64,000 nucleotides of DNA, taken from contig NZ_JAFCKF010000012.1 in the NCBI RefSeq assembly GCF_018130545.1, positions 1-64,000 on the forward strand, written 5' to 3'. Positions within the stretch are counted from its first letter, which is position 1. The number at the start of each line of letters is the position of its first letter. A program made the translations under genes and the position numbers. The notes beneath the pieces were generated by a model. That model was not told where the DNA came from. It ran no database searches and saw only the letters and a list, made by a program, of their open reading frames with translations. Below, piece by piece: positions 1-8,470 of the stretch. Source of the DNA: Bradyrhizobium tropiciagri. Its GTDB lineage: Bacteria; Pseudomonadota; Alphaproteobacteria; Rhizobiales; Xanthobacteraceae.

Positions 1-1426
1 GCAAGGTGCCGCCACTGAAGGTGAGGGCGCCCGCCGCCGCGCCGAGATTGGCGTCGGATGCCACCGAGAGCGTGCCGCCCGACAGCGTCGTTCCTCCGGT
101 ATAGGTGTTGGCGCCGGAGAACGCGATCGTGCCCGTCCCGGTGATCGATACGGCGCCCGCGCCGGACACCACGCCGGAGACCGAAAGACCTGCCGTTGCC
201 GAGCTGAAGGTGACGAGAGAGCCGGAGCCGAGCACGACGTTGTTGCCGAGCGTCAGTCCGCCGGCCTGGGCGGCGATGGTCGCTCCGGCGCCGGTGATCA
301 GTTGAATATCGCCGATCAGTGTCGAGCCCGTCTGCAAATTCAAGGCGTTGCCGGTTCCGCCGAAGCGGATCGCGGCCGCGTGGGTCGCCCCATCGATGTT
401 GAGGCCGCCGCTGATCGTGCCGGCATTGTTGATGGTGCTGTTTCCATTCGTCATGACACCGATGCCGGCGGCACCCGTGCCGTTCGCGGCACCGCCCGTG
501 ATGGTGCCACTGTTGGCCAGCGTATTGCCGCTGCTGGCCAGATTGACGCCGGTGCCGCTGGCGCCGGCGCTGGATGATCCAGAGGCGCCGGTCGCGCCAT
601 TGCCGCCGATGCCTCCGGTAACGCCGCCCGTGTTGACGATCGACGTTCTATCGCCAAGCACCAGCAAGCCGTCGCCGCCGCCACCGCCACCACCGGCGTA
701 GCCGCCGCCGCCGCCGGCTCCGCCCTGTCCTCCCGCGATCGTCCCGGCATTCGAGATGAAGGTATCGGCTGCCGTGGAGACCGCGCCTGCGCCGCCACCA
801 CCACCGCCGCCAGCATTACTCACGGAACTGGACGTGGCATTTCCGCCGGCGCCGCCCGCGCCGCCTGTGACGGTCACTCCACTATTGACGGTCAGGGATG
901 TGCCCGAAAAATACACTCCGGTGCCGCCGCCGCCGCCTCCCGACGCGAAACGGAATCCGTCCGGTCCCGTGCCTCCGATAACACCGGTGGTTGGTGCTGC
1001 CACCGAGGCCGTTCCGGACATTGCCGAGCCCGGGGCGCCGCCGGTGCCTCCAGCGTTGTCGCCCGCGCCGCCGATCCCGCCCGTGCCCCCGCTGCTGGGG
1101 CTGCCGGGCGTTTGCACGGTGTTGCCGCCCACAATGGTGGTGCCGTTGCCGCCGGCGCCATTGCCGTTGCCGCCGATGCCGCCACGCTGCTGTGCGAGAT
1201 CGACGCTTCCCCCGGCAGCGCTGCAGGCGGTGGTGTCGGCCGTGCAGGCCGCCTGGGCGTGGGCCGGCAGCGTCAGGCCTGTCGTGCCGAGGATCAGTGC
1301 AAGCGGTGAGACTGTGGCGAGCGCGCGAAAATACCTTGCGCGCGGCTTCGCGTCAGAACAACCGTCGCGTGTACTGTCGAACTGTCCTACAGCGGGACGT
1401 TCCGCTGCGTCTTCCAGTGTGGCCAC
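1..1426 (-). CDS. Autotransporter-type surface protein, N-terminal part (3' end outside window)
   Basis: Reading the minus strand gives one open frame from about 1426 to base 1 with no stop. It begins with an extended signal peptide (hydrophobic core around ALILGTTGLTLP, then AHAQA) followed by a very Gly/Ala/Ser/Thr-rich passenger. Glycine-rich low-complexity runs cover about 700-1250, then imperfect beta-helix rungs follow (NSGTITGG-like, NAGTISGG-like). Near the left edge there is a passenger-associated repeat of the type SGANTYTGGTTLSGGTL. These are hallmarks of type Va autotransporters, whose C-terminal barrel would lie beyond base 1. No ATG is in frame; GTG at 1426 is the best start I can find, so the exact start is uncertain. 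The gene is divergent from the LuxR-type regulator, which may or may not control it. Confidence 0.72.
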   Translation of the reverse strand, partial: MATLEDAAERPAVGQFDSTRDGCSDAKPRARYFRALATVSPLALILGTTGLTLPAHAQAACTADTTACSAAGGSVDLAQQRGGIGGNGNGAGGNGTTIVGGNTVQTPGSPSSGGTGGIGGAGDNAGGTGGAPGSAMSGTASVAAPTTGVIGGTGPDGFRFASGGGGGGTGVYFSGTSLTVNSGVTVTGGAGGAGGNATSSSVSNAGGGGGGGAGAVSTAADTFISNAGTIAGGQGGAGGGGGYAGGGGGGGDGLLVLGDRTSIVNTGGVTGGIGGNGATGASGSSSAGASGTGVNLASSGNTLANSGTITGGAANGTGAAGIGVMTNGNSTINNAGTISGGLNIDGATHAAAIRFGGTGNALNLQTGSTLIGDIQLITGAGATIAAQAGGLTLGNNVVLGSGSLVTFSSATAGLSVSGVVSGAGAVSITGTGTIAFSGANTYTGGTTLSGGTLSVASDANLGAAAGALTFSGGTL

Positions 1427-1695
1427 CGCGTTCAGTTCCCGGTAGTAACTTGAATTGTTGCAACTTTCGCCGGGGCGTGTGCGTTGCAGCCCGAGACGAC
1501 GTTGCGCGATGTGTCAGAGTCGACACAGCGGAGAGATTCCGTAATCGAATGCGATCTGGCCATTACCCTAAGGGGTATACCAACGCGCGCACGAACGATA
1601 AGACGGCGAGCGAGGCTTTGCTGCAACATGTGGGCACGTCGCGACGTTGCAGCGATCGCCAAAAAATCAAATCAAACTTGGTCGATCAGAATCCC

Positions 1696-2493
1696 ATGCA
1701 ACGGGACAGCAAACTCAACGACGAAATCATTCGTCTCTACGAATCCGAACCCAATCTGCACACGCTGCCTGGCGTCCTGTTCGCCGGCGTCGGCCGTCTG
1801 ATCGATGCGGAGGTGGTGAGCTTTACCGAGTTCCACCGTCCGAGCTGGGATTTCCGGTCGTTGATCTCGGTCGGCGACGATCCGGACGTCCGCGCCCGTG
1901 GCATGCAGGCGTTTGCGAAGCACATGCACTCGCATCCGTTCTGGCAACATGATCCCACGTTCTACGGCGAACGTGCGCTGCGCGAGTCGGATTTCTTCAG
2001 CGACGAGGAATTCGTCGAGCTGCCGATTGCCAAGGAGGTGTTCCTGCCGTCGAGAGCGCGGCGGATCATGGGGATTACATTCGAGCACGCCGGTTATGTG
2101 GTTACGGTTGTCGGTCATCGCGTGGTGGGACGGCCGGCGTTCAGCGACGATGAGCGCGACTGGATGCAGGGATTTCGTCCGCACATCCTGCGCAGCTACC
2201 GCCAGGCGCAGGAACGGACGCTGGCGGCGCTGACGCCGGGCGATCGGCTGCGGCTGGCATTCCCTGCCCTGACGCCGCGCCAGATCGAGGTGGCATCGTG
2301 GATCGCCCAGGGCAAATCGAATGAGGAGATCGCGGGCATCCTCGGCGTCGGGCTCGATGCCGTGAAAGCGCACGTCAAGGCGATCAACAGCAAGATCGAT
2401 TCCGACAGCCGGCGCGCCGCGATCGTCATTGCGCACACCACGCCGCCATTCGCCGATCTGCCGCCGCTGTGGAAGCTCGGGCTCGAGGGCTGA
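1696..2493 (+). CDS. LuxR-family helix-turn-helix transcriptional regulator
   Basis: The product is 265 aa from ATG 1696 (MQRDSKLND). The open frame extends further upstream, but that part is Arg/Cys-rich antisense of the autotransporter and was excluded. Residues about 190-250 form a LuxR/GerE DNA-binding domain: LTPRQIEVASWIAQGKSNEEIA, then a recognition helix around VKAHVKAINSKI. The N-terminal 180 residues are a sensor-like domain that I cannot place; there is no response-regulator receiver Asp pattern and no clear acyl-homoserine-lactone-binding signature. It is divergent from the autotransporter with about 270 bp between them, and is closed by a hairpin at 2519. Which genes it controls is unknown. 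Confidence 0.8.
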   Translation: MQRDSKLNDEIIRLYESEPNLHTLPGVLFAGVGRLIDAEVVSFTEFHRPSWDFRSLISVGDDPDVRARGMQAFAKHMHSHPFWQHDPTFYGERALRESDFFSDEEFVELPIAKEVFLPSRARRIMGITFEHAGYVVTVVGHRVVGRPAFSDDERDWMQGFRPHILRSYRQAQERTLAALTPGDRLRLAFPALTPRQIEVASWIAQGKSNEEIAGILGVGLDAVKAHVKAINSKIDSDSRRAAIVIAHTTPPFADLPPLWKLGLEG

Positions 2494-2518
2494 GGCCGGG
2501 CCGCGAGGTCATAAAGAA

Positions 2519-2539
2519 GGCCGCCCAAATGGGGCGGCC
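2519..2539. terminator. Hairpin terminator between convergent genes
   Basis: The stem is GGCCGCCC / GGGCGGCC with a short AAATG loop. It lies 25 bp after the LuxR-type regulator stop and before the end of the convergent DUF2147 gene. There is no strong T-run on either side, so it may be a weak or bidirectional terminator. Confidence 0.6.
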
Positions 2540-2610
2540 TCGAGTGAACGGGTTTGCTTTTCTTCTTGGCCGGTGAAGGGTCGGGGCCAAGTCCCTTCAC
2601 CGCGTTGCCT

Positions 2611-3117
2611 TCACCGCGTCCAGTCTTCGCCGGCGCACAGCGTTCCCATGCAGCCGCGAACGTTCAGCGTGCCCGACGACACCAGCGTCACCGAGCTCTC
2701 ATAGGTCTTGCCGTCGTCGGCGTTGTAGATTCGGCCGGCCCATTTTTTCGGGCCGGCGGGCTGCATGTTGATGAAGAGCGAGATGCCCATCACCGGCCGG
2801 GTCCGCTGCGCCGGATCGGCGTTCTTGTCGTCGAGCTGGGCCTTGCCGGTGGCCTTGTCGGTCGGCTCCTTCAGCCAGACGACACGGCCGCACAGTGCGC
2901 TGCCGCAGCGGTGGATCTTGACCCTGGCGTCGCCGGACTGGGTCAGCCAGACGCCCGCCGGATCGCTCGTCTTGTCGCTGGCCTTTGCGGCATCGGCGCT
3001 GCTGCCGAGCAGCGGGATGTAGAACGCAGCCACGATCAGGCGGCGCGCGAGATGAGCATGGATCAGCTGCTTCAGGGCCTTGTGAAAGCCGTCATGGTCT
3101 GGGAGTACCGTCATCAT
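2611..3117 (-). CDS. DUF2147-family exported protein
   Basis: The product is 168 aa with a hydrophobic export segment (RRLIVAAFYIPLLGSSADA) at about 25-45, preceded by an unusually long N-terminus, so a later start is possible. The mature part matches the DUF2147 pattern: PAGVWLTQSGDARVKIHRCG, then LCGRVVWLKEP, a D-K-N-x-D region, and GRIYNADDGKTYESSVTL followed by LNVRGCMGTLCAGEDWTR. DUF2147 proteins are small beta-rich periplasmic proteins of undefined function that usually keep two Cys near the C-terminus, as here. It is divergent from the DUF2975 gene; palindromic TTCATG elements sit directly upstream. Confidence 0.8.
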   Translation of the reverse strand: MMTVLPDHDGFHKALKQLIHAHLARRLIVAAFYIPLLGSSADAAKASDKTSDPAGVWLTQSGDARVKIHRCGSALCGRVVWLKEPTDKATGKAQLDDKNADPAQRTRPVMGISLFINMQPAGPKKWAGRIYNADDGKTYESSVTLVSSGTLNVRGCMGTLCAGEDWTR

Positions 3118-3125
3118 CCACCTTC

Positions 3126-3156
3126 TTCATGAAAGATTTCATGATAAACATGAAAT
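3126..3156. promoter_or_regulatory. Palindromic TTCATG cluster, likely operator
   Basis: Bases 3136-3156 form a perfect inverted repeat, ATTTCATG - ATAAA - CATGAAAT. A second palindrome, TTCATGAA, lies at 3126-3133. They sit in the divergent gap between the DUF2147 gene (start 3117) and the DUF2975/XRE pair. This is a plausible binding region for the XRE regulator encoded at 3813, but that link is inferred from position only. Confidence 0.5.
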
Positions 3157-3240
3157 AAATCACGTTTAAGGTTGAGTCAACAACATTACCGCAGCATGAT
3201 GTGGCGGGCTCGTAACGGCCCGGATTGCAAATTTTTTTGG

Positions 3241-3807
3241 ATGGATGCGATGGGGAAATCGGTTCGTGAGCAGCGCCAGCTTTGGTTTCGCCGGCTCGAT
3301 CGGGCGTTCTGGGTGATCTGGGCCGCGTTGCCGGTGGTGCTGTGGCTGGCCTATGACCGCACCACGACCGCCGCGGGCGCGATCGCCGAAAGCCTGAGCG
3401 GCGAGCAGGCGAAGTGCGCGGCGATCGTCGCCAACCCGCTCACCATGTCGCCCACCGGCAAGATGCTGTTCTGGTCGTTGTTCGCGCTTGGGGTATCGTT
3501 TTACGCCGTGTTGATCGGCATCCTGCATCGCATGGTCAATCGATTCGCCAACGGGCGCATCTTCGTGTCCGAAACGCTGCAGGGGGTGTGGTGGATGGGG
3601 ATCTTCCTGGTGGTCTGGCCGTTTGTCGATACGATCACAACCGTCGCGGTGAGCTATGCCCTCTATCAACTCGGTGACGTCAAGTTCTTCCTGCCGAGCT
3701 ACGGCGTCGACGTCAGCACCGTCGCCGGCGGCGTGTTCCTGATGGCGCTGAAATTCGTGCTCGAGCACGCCATCCTGTTGCAGTCCGAAAACGATCTGAC
3801 GATCTGA
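3241..3807 (+). CDS. DUF2975 integral membrane protein
   Basis: The product is about 188 aa from ATG 3241 (MDAMGKSVRE); ATG 3250 is an equally possible start with GGATGG just upstream. Four hydrophobic segments are visible: around AFWVIWAALPVVLWLA, MLFWSLFALGVSFYAVLIGIL, GVWWMGIFLVVWPFVDTI and VAGGVFLMALKFVLEHAILL. The arrangement FANGRIFVSETLQGVWWMGIFLVVWP in the middle and an acidic C-terminus fit DUF2975. Such proteins are normally encoded with a small XRE regulator, exactly as here: the next gene starts five bases after this stop. Function is unknown; the pairing suggests a membrane partner or target of the regulator. Confidence 0.78.
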   Translation: MDAMGKSVREQRQLWFRRLDRAFWVIWAALPVVLWLAYDRTTTAAGAIAESLSGEQAKCAAIVANPLTMSPTGKMLFWSLFALGVSFYAVLIGILHRMVNRFANGRIFVSETLQGVWWMGIFLVVWPFVDTITTVAVSYALYQLGDVKFFLPSYGVDVSTVAGGVFLMALKFVLEHAILLQSENDLTI

Positions 3808-3812
3808 GGGTG

Positions 3813-4058
3813 ATGTTCGTGCCCATCGTGGTGAACCTCGATGTCATGCTCGCAAAGCGCAAGCGCCGCCTGGGAGACCTCGCGGACGCGATCGGCATCT
3901 CGATCCAGAACCTGTCGATCCTGAAGACCGGCAAGGCCAAGGCGATGCGCTTCTCGACGCTGTCGGCGATCTGCCGCGAGCTGGACTGCCGGCCGGGGGA
4001 TATTCTGGAATATGTGCCGGGCGATGAGGGCGAGACCGAGAGCGGCGAGGGCGGTTGA
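3813..4058 (+). CDS. Small XRE-family (Cro/CI-type) transcriptional regulator
   Basis: The product is 81 aa and is essentially one helix-turn-helix domain: VMLAKRKRRLGDLADAIGISIQNLSILKTGKAKAMRFSTLSAICRELDCRPGDILEY. The closing motif C-x-x-G-D-I-L-E-Y is typical of the YozG/YoaS-like small XRE regulators found beside DUF2975 genes. ATG 3813 is preceded by GAGGG overlapping the upstream stop; GTG 3810 is too close to that signal. It is co-transcribed with the DUF2975 gene and probably binds the palindromes at 3126-3156, though this is inference. Confidence 0.85.
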   Translation: MFVPIVVNLDVMLAKRKRRLGDLADAIGISIQNLSILKTGKAKAMRFSTLSAICRELDCRPGDILEYVPGDEGETESGEGG

Positions 4059-4132
4059 TCCGACAATCAGTCGCCAAGCATCACGGTGACACAGCGAGCC
4101 AAATTCGCTGCGCGAGGCCTCTGCGCCGCCCG

Positions 4133-4146
4133 TTGATCTGAATCAA
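4133..4146 (+). promoter_or_regulatory. FNR/FixK-type anaerobox upstream of nap operon
   Basis: TTGAT-CTGA-ATCAA is a perfect match to the FNR/FixK consensus TTGAT-N4-ATCAA. Its centre is about 79 bp before the napE start. A TAGATT -10-like hexamer at 4168-4173 is placed so that the box would be centred near -41.5, the class II activator position. In Bradyrhizobium nap genes are known to depend on a FixK-type regulator, so oxygen-limited induction is expected. Confidence 0.88.
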
Positions 4147-4218
4147 TGTTGGGTGACCGGCGCTCACTAGATTGACGCCCAAGGCAGCGGCCCGGATGCC
4201 GCCCCTCCAACGTCCTGA

Positions 4219-4419
4219 ATGAGAAACACGATCATGGCGGTCGTAAACAGCGATGCGAGCGCGCGGCTTCGCCGAACGCGGATGGAAATCTTCGCCTTCC
4301 TGTTCCTGACCGCCATCCTGATGCCGGGGCTCGCGGTCGCGACGGTGGGCTCATACGGGCTCGCGGTCTGGATTTACCAGATGGTCGCCGGCCCGCCCGG
4401 TCCGCCTCCGCCACATTGA
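4219..4419 (+). CDS. napE: NapE, small membrane component of periplasmic nitrate reductase operon
   Basis: The product is 66 aa with one strong transmembrane helix (MEIFAFLFLTAILMPGLAVATVGSYGLAVWIYQM) and a proline-rich tail, GPPGPPPP. This single-pass pattern with the conserved A-x-x-G-S-Y-G-L-A-V-W-I-Y-Q-M stretch is typical of NapE. ATG 4219 is used; ATG 4234 (MAVVNSDAS) is an alternative. It is the first gene of napEDABC, and napD follows after 16 bp. The role of NapE is not well defined in any organism. Confidence 0.9.
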   Translation: MRNTIMAVVNSDASARLRRTRMEIFAFLFLTAILMPGLAVATVGSYGLAVWIYQMVAGPPGPPPPH

Positions 4420-4435
4420 GACAGGGAGCGACACC

Positions 4436-4756
4436 GTGCCCGTGCGCGACACCGCAATCAATCGCCGTACGCTGATCACTGGCCGCGCGTTGACGATGGA
4501 GCGCGTCGTGGCGCCACCCGGCGGCGAGATCGCCAGCATCCTGGTCCAGGCCAGGCCCGAGCGCCTCGATGCGGTCGAAGCCGACATCCTCGCCCTTTCC
4601 GGTTGCGAGATCTTTGGCCGCGATCCCAGGGGCAAGCTCGTTGTCGTGGTCGATGCACCCGATGCCGGCGCGCTCGGGGCGACGCTGAACACAATCGCCC
4701 TGTTGCCACACGTCCATTCTGCCTCGCTGGTGTTTCACGCCATCGACCTCTGCTGA
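4436..4756 (+). CDS. napD: NapD, chaperone for NapA maturation
   Basis: The product is 106 aa from GTG 4436, preceded by AGGGAG. It is a small ferredoxin-like-fold protein with the NapD features IASILVQARPERLDAVEADILAL, then G-C-E-I-F-G, and the C-terminal LLPHVHSASLVFHAID. NapD binds the twin-arginine signal peptide of NapA and prevents premature export before the molybdenum cofactor is inserted. The N-terminus (about 20 residues) is longer than in the enteric protein. It lies 21 bp upstream of napA in the same operon. Confidence 0.92.
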   Translation: MPVRDTAINRRTLITGRALTMERVVAPPGGEIASILVQARPERLDAVEADILALSGCEIFGRDPRGKLVVVVDAPDAGALGATLNTIALLPHVHSASLVFHAIDLC

Positions 4757-4777
4757 AGCGCGCCGGGGAGACCGATC

Positions 4778-7291
4778 ATGACCGAAAGCAAGCTCGACCG
4801 CCGCCAGATGCTGAAGCTGGAGGCCGCCGCCATCGCCGCAGCCGCCGGCGGAATGCCGGTCGCGTCGGTCGCCGCAAACCTCGTCACTGACCGCGATGCC
4901 AGCGAGCTCGACTGGAACAAGGCTCCCTGCCGCTTCTGCGGCACTGGCTGCAGCGTAATGGTCGCAACCAAGGACAATCGCGTGGTTGCTACCCATGGCG
5001 ACATCAAGGCCGAGGTCAATCGCGGCCTCAACTGCGTCAAGGGCTACTTCCTCTCCAAGATCATGTACGGCCATGATCGCCTCACGCAGCCGATGTTGCG
5101 CAAGACCAACGGCAAGTACGACAAGAACGGAGACTTCACTCCAGTCTCGTGGGACGAAGCGTTCGACATCATGGCCGAGAAGTTCAAGGCGGCGCTCAAG
5201 CAGCGCGGGCCGAGCGGCATCGGAATGTTCGGCTCCGGCCAATGGACGATCTGGGAGGGCTATGCGGCTTCAAAGCTGTTCAAGGCCGGCTTCCGCTCCA
5301 ACAACATCGATCCCAACGCGCGCCACTGCATGGCCTCTGCCGTGGTCGGCATGATGCGCACCTTCGGCATGGATGAGCCGGCCGGCTGCTACGACGACAT
5401 CGAGGCGACTGACGCCTTCGTGTTGTGGGGCTCCAACATGGCGGAGATGCATCCGATCCTGTGGACACGGGTGACCGATCGCAGGCTCTCCGCTGCGCAT
5501 GTGCGGGTCGCCGTGCTCTCGACTTTCGAACATCGCTCTTTCGATCTTGCCGACATCGGGATCGTGTTCACACCGCACTCCGATCTCTACATGCTTAATG
5601 CGATCGCCAATCACATCATCAAGACCGGACGCGTGAACAAGGACTTCGTCACGGCGCATACCGTGTTCAAGCGCGGCCAGACCGACATCGGCTACGGCCT
5701 GAGGCCCGATCATCCGCTGCAAAAGAAAGCGACGGGCGCAGCCAAGGCCAACGATGCGACCGACATCACCTACGACGACTACGTCAAGTTCGTCGCAGAC
5801 TACACGCTGGAAAAGGCGGCGAAGATGTCGGGCGTTCCGCTCAATCGTCTGGAGGCGCTAGCCGAGCTCTACGCGGATCCGAAGATCAAAGTCGTCAGCT
5901 TCTGGACCATGGGTTTCAACCAGCATACCCGCGGCGTCTGGTGCAACAATCTCGTCTATAATCTTCACCTTCTGACCGGGAAGATCTCCGAGCCCGGCAA
6001 CAGCCCGTTTTCGCTGACCGGCCAGCCCTCGGCCTGCGGCACCGCGCGCGAGGTCGGTACGTTCTCGCACCGTCTGCCGGCCGACATGGTCGTCACCAAC
6101 AAGGGGCATCGCGACAAGGCGGAGGAGATCTGGAAGCTGCCGGAAGGCACAATTCCGGACAAGCCGGGCTATCACGCGGTGTTGCAAAGCCGGATGCTGA
6201 AGGACGGTCTGCTCAACGCCTATTGGGTGCAAGTGAACAACAATCTGCAGGCCGGTCCCAATATCAACGAAGAAATCTATCCGGGCTTTCGTAACCCTGA
6301 CAATTTCATCGTGGTTTCGGAAGTCTATCCGACTGTGACGGCGCTTGGGGCCGACCTGATCCTGCCGACCGCGATGTGGGTCGAGAAGGAGGGGGCCTAT
6401 GGCAACGCCGAGCGGCGTACGCAGTTCTGGCACCAGCTCGTGACTGCGCCCGGCGAGTCGCGTTCCGATCTCTGGCAGCTGATGGAGTTTTCGAAGCGAT
6501 TCAAGATCGAGGAGGTCTGGCCGGAAGAGCTGCTGGCGAAGAAGCCGGAGTATCGCGGCAAGACGGTATTTGATGTGCTCTATCGAAACGGCCAGGTCGA
6601 CAAGTTTCCGCTCTCCGACATCGCGCCAGACTACGCCAACGATGAGTCCAAGGCATTCGGCTTCTATGTCCAGAAAGGGCTGTTCGAGGAATATGCCGTC
6701 TTCGGCCGCGGTCACGGTCACGACCTCGCGCCGTTCGACACCTATCACAGCGAGCGTGGGCTGCGTTGGCCGGTCGTGAACGGCAAGGAAACGAAGTGGC
6801 GCTTTCGCGAAGGCTCGGACCCGTTCGTCGGGCAAGGAAGAGGCGTGCAGTTCTACGGTTTTGCGGATGGCAAGGCGCGCATTTTTGCGCTTCCCTACGA
6901 ACCGCCCGCGGAATCGCCTGATGGCGAATACCCGTTCTGGCTCTCCACCGGCCGCGTGCTGGAGCACTGGCATTCCGGCACCATGACCCGTCGCGTGCCC
7001 GAGCTTTACCGGGCGTTTCCCGAGGCGGTGTGCTTCATGCATCCGGATGATGCACAGGAGGCCAAGCTCCGGCGCGGCGACGAAGTCAAGGTGATCTCCC
7101 GCCGCGGCTTTATCCGGGCACGGCTGGAGACCCGCGGCCGCGACCGGCCGCCGCGAGGACTCGTGTTCGTGCCATGGTTCGATGAATCGAAGCTGATCAA
7201 CAAGGTGACGCTCGATGCCACCGATCCGCTCTCGCTGCAGACCGATTTCAAGAAATGTGCCGTGCGCATCGAGAAGGTGCAGCAGTCATGA
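4778..7291 (+). CDS. napA: NapA, catalytic subunit of periplasmic nitrate reductase
   Basis: The product is 837 aa, the usual length for NapA. A twin-arginine leader is present ([20 protein letters not shown]), with the typical S/T replaced by D and F by M. The [4Fe-4S] cluster is bound by Cys residues in CRFCGTGC and GLNCVKG (about 47-87). The molybdenum-ligand Cys lies in [12 protein letters not shown]. Bis-MGD-binding stretches such as [12 protein letters not shown] and the C-terminal [18 protein letters not shown] are clear. It reduces nitrate to nitrite in the periplasm with electrons from NapB/NapC. GGGGAGA precedes the ATG; the stop overlaps the napB start (ATGA). Confidence 0.97.
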   Translation: MTESKLDRRQMLKLEAAAIAAAAGGMPVASVAANLVTDRDASELDWNKAPCRFCGTGCSVMVATKDNRVVATHGDIKAEVNRGLNCVKGYFLSKIMYGHDRLTQPMLRKTNGKYDKNGDFTPVSWDEAFDIMAEKFKAALKQRGPSGIGMFGSGQWTIWEGYAASKLFKAGFRSNNIDPNARHCMASAVVGMMRTFGMDEPAGCYDDIEATDAFVLWGSNMAEMHPILWTRVTDRRLSAAHVRVAVLSTFEHRSFDLADIGIVFTPHSDLYMLNAIANHIIKTGRVNKDFVTAHTVFKRGQTDIGYGLRPDHPLQKKATGAAKANDATDITYDDYVKFVADYTLEKAAKMSGVPLNRLEALAELYADPKIKVVSFWTMGFNQHTRGVWCNNLVYNLHLLTGKISEPGNSPFSLTGQPSACGTAREVGTFSHRLPADMVVTNKGHRDKAEEIWKLPEGTIPDKPGYHAVLQSRMLKDGLLNAYWVQVNNNLQAGPNINEEIYPGFRNPDNFIVVSEVYPTVTALGADLILPTAMWVEKEGAYGNAERRTQFWHQLVTAPGESRSDLWQLMEFSKRFKIEEVWPEELLAKKPEYRGKTVFDVLYRNGQVDKFPLSDIAPDYANDESKAFGFYVQKGLFEEYAVFGRGHGHDLAPFDTYHSERGLRWPVVNGKETKWRFREGSDPFVGQGRGVQFYGFADGKARIFALPYEPPAESPDGEYPFWLSTGRVLEHWHSGTMTRRVPELYRAFPEAVCFMHPDDAQEAKLRRGDEVKVISRRGFIRARLETRGRDRPPRGLVFVPWFDESKLINKVTLDATDPLSLQTDFKKCAVRIEKVQQS

Positions 7292-7758
7292 CCAGGAACC
7301 TGCACATTGTCCTGCTGGTGTTGGCGATCGGGGCCGGGACCGGCACGTTGGCAGCGCAGTCGCTCAATTCCGGGCTCCGCGGGCCTACACCGCTAAATGA
7401 TGAAGGCCAAGCGTCGCCGATGGCTCCGACGCGCAACACGTCGGAGCGCGAGGTCAGGAACTATCCCGAGCAGCCGCCGGTGATCCCGCATTCGATTGAT
7501 GGCTACCAGGTCGACCTGAACAGCAACAAATGCCTGTCCTGTCATGCGCGCGCCCGTACGGGAGAGTCACAGGCGCCGATGGTCTCGATCACGCATTTCA
7601 TGGATCGTGATGGTCAATTCCTCGCGTCTATTTCGCCGCGCCGGTTCTTCTGTACCGAATGTCACGTGCCGCAGAGCGTGACCAACCCGCCCGTGAGCAA
7701 CGACTTCGTCGACATCGACACCATGCTGAGCCGCGCGGCTCCGGGCGGCCGTCGATGA
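7288..7758 (+). CDS. napB: NapB, dihaem cytochrome c subunit
   Basis: The product is 156 aa with an N-terminal signal peptide ([21 protein letters not shown]) and two haem c motifs, CLSCH and CTECH. Other NapB marks are [32 protein letters not shown] and [12 protein letters not shown]. The ATG at 7288 overlaps the napA stop by four bases, which settles the start over upstream alternatives. NapB passes electrons from NapC to NapA in the periplasm. Its stop again overlaps the napC start as ATGA, so the three genes are translationally coupled. Confidence 0.95.
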   Translation: MTRNLHIVLLVLAIGAGTGTLAAQSLNSGLRGPTPLNDEGQASPMAPTRNTSEREVRNYPEQPPVIPHSIDGYQVDLNSNKCLSCHARARTGESQAPMVSITHFMDRDGQFLASISPRRFFCTECHVPQSVTNPPVSNDFVDIDTMLSRAAPGGRR

Positions 7759-8393
7759 GTGCGGATGATTCGAAAGCTGCGAAGGAGGGGCTCGTGCGAC
7801 GCGCATGGGCCTTCGCGCGCGAGCTGTGGGATGTGCTGGTGCGGCCGAGCACGGTGTTCGGGCTCGGTGTCCTGGTGATCGCGGGCTTCGCCGCCGGCGT
7901 GATCTTCTGGGGCGGCTTCAATACCGCGCTCGAACTGACCAACACCGAAAAATTCTGCACCGGCTGCCACGAGATGCGAGAAAATGTGTTCGCGGAGTTG
8001 AAATCGACCATCCATTTCACCAATCGCTCGGGCGTTCGTGCCACTTGCCCGGATTGTCACGTTCCGCATAACTGGACTGACAAGATCGCGCGTAAGATGC
8101 AGGCCTCGAAGGAGGTTTGGGGCCATCTGTTCGGCTTCATCGACACCCGCGACAAGTTCGTCGACAAGCGGCTCGAGCTTGCGCTGCATGAGTGGGCGCG
8201 CTTCAAGGCAAACGATTCACTCGAATGCCGCAACTGTCACAGCGCGGAATCGATGGATATCACCAAACAGTCCCCGCGGGCGTCGGTGGCGCACCAGCGC
8301 TTCCTCTTTACCGGCGAGAAGACTTGCATCGACTGCCACAAGGGCATTGCCCATCACTTGCCCGACATGCGTGGAGTGCCGGGCTGGCAATGA
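7755..8393 (+). CDS. napC: NapC, membrane-anchored tetrahaem quinol dehydrogenase
   Basis: The product is 212 aa with one N-terminal membrane anchor ([24 protein letters not shown]) and four haem c motifs: CTGCH, CPDCH, CRNCH and CIDCH. The conserved F[14 protein letters not shown] region is seen as [18 protein letters not shown]. NapC oxidises membrane quinol and reduces NapB. The ATG at 7755 overlaps the napB stop. It closes the operon; the next gene is convergent. The order E-D-A-B-C with no napF/G/H is typical of alphaproteobacteria. Confidence 0.95.
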   Translation: MSADDSKAAKEGLVRRAWAFARELWDVLVRPSTVFGLGVLVIAGFAAGVIFWGGFNTALELTNTEKFCTGCHEMRENVFAELKSTIHFTNRSGVRATCPDCHVPHNWTDKIARKMQASKEVWGHLFGFIDTRDKFVDKRLELALHEWARFKANDSLECRNCHSAESMDITKQSPRASVAHQRFLFTGEKTCIDCHKGIAHHLPDMRGVPGWQ

Positions 8394-8470
8394 GCCACCG
8401 GCTTTTGCGCCGCCAACCGGTCTGACGAGGTGCTTGCGCAGCGAACCGCTCATGACGCCGAACCGCCGTC

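Noticed and set aside
991-1695. N-terminal extension of the LuxR-type regulator frame
   Set aside because: The extension is Arg/Cys-rich and opposite the autotransporter passenger. The protein-like sequence begins at ATG 1696.
4219-8393. A napF/G/H or napK gene hidden in the operon
   Set aside because: The genes E, D, A, B, C are adjacent or overlapping, with no room for another. The bases after napC go straight to a convergent cysteine synthase.
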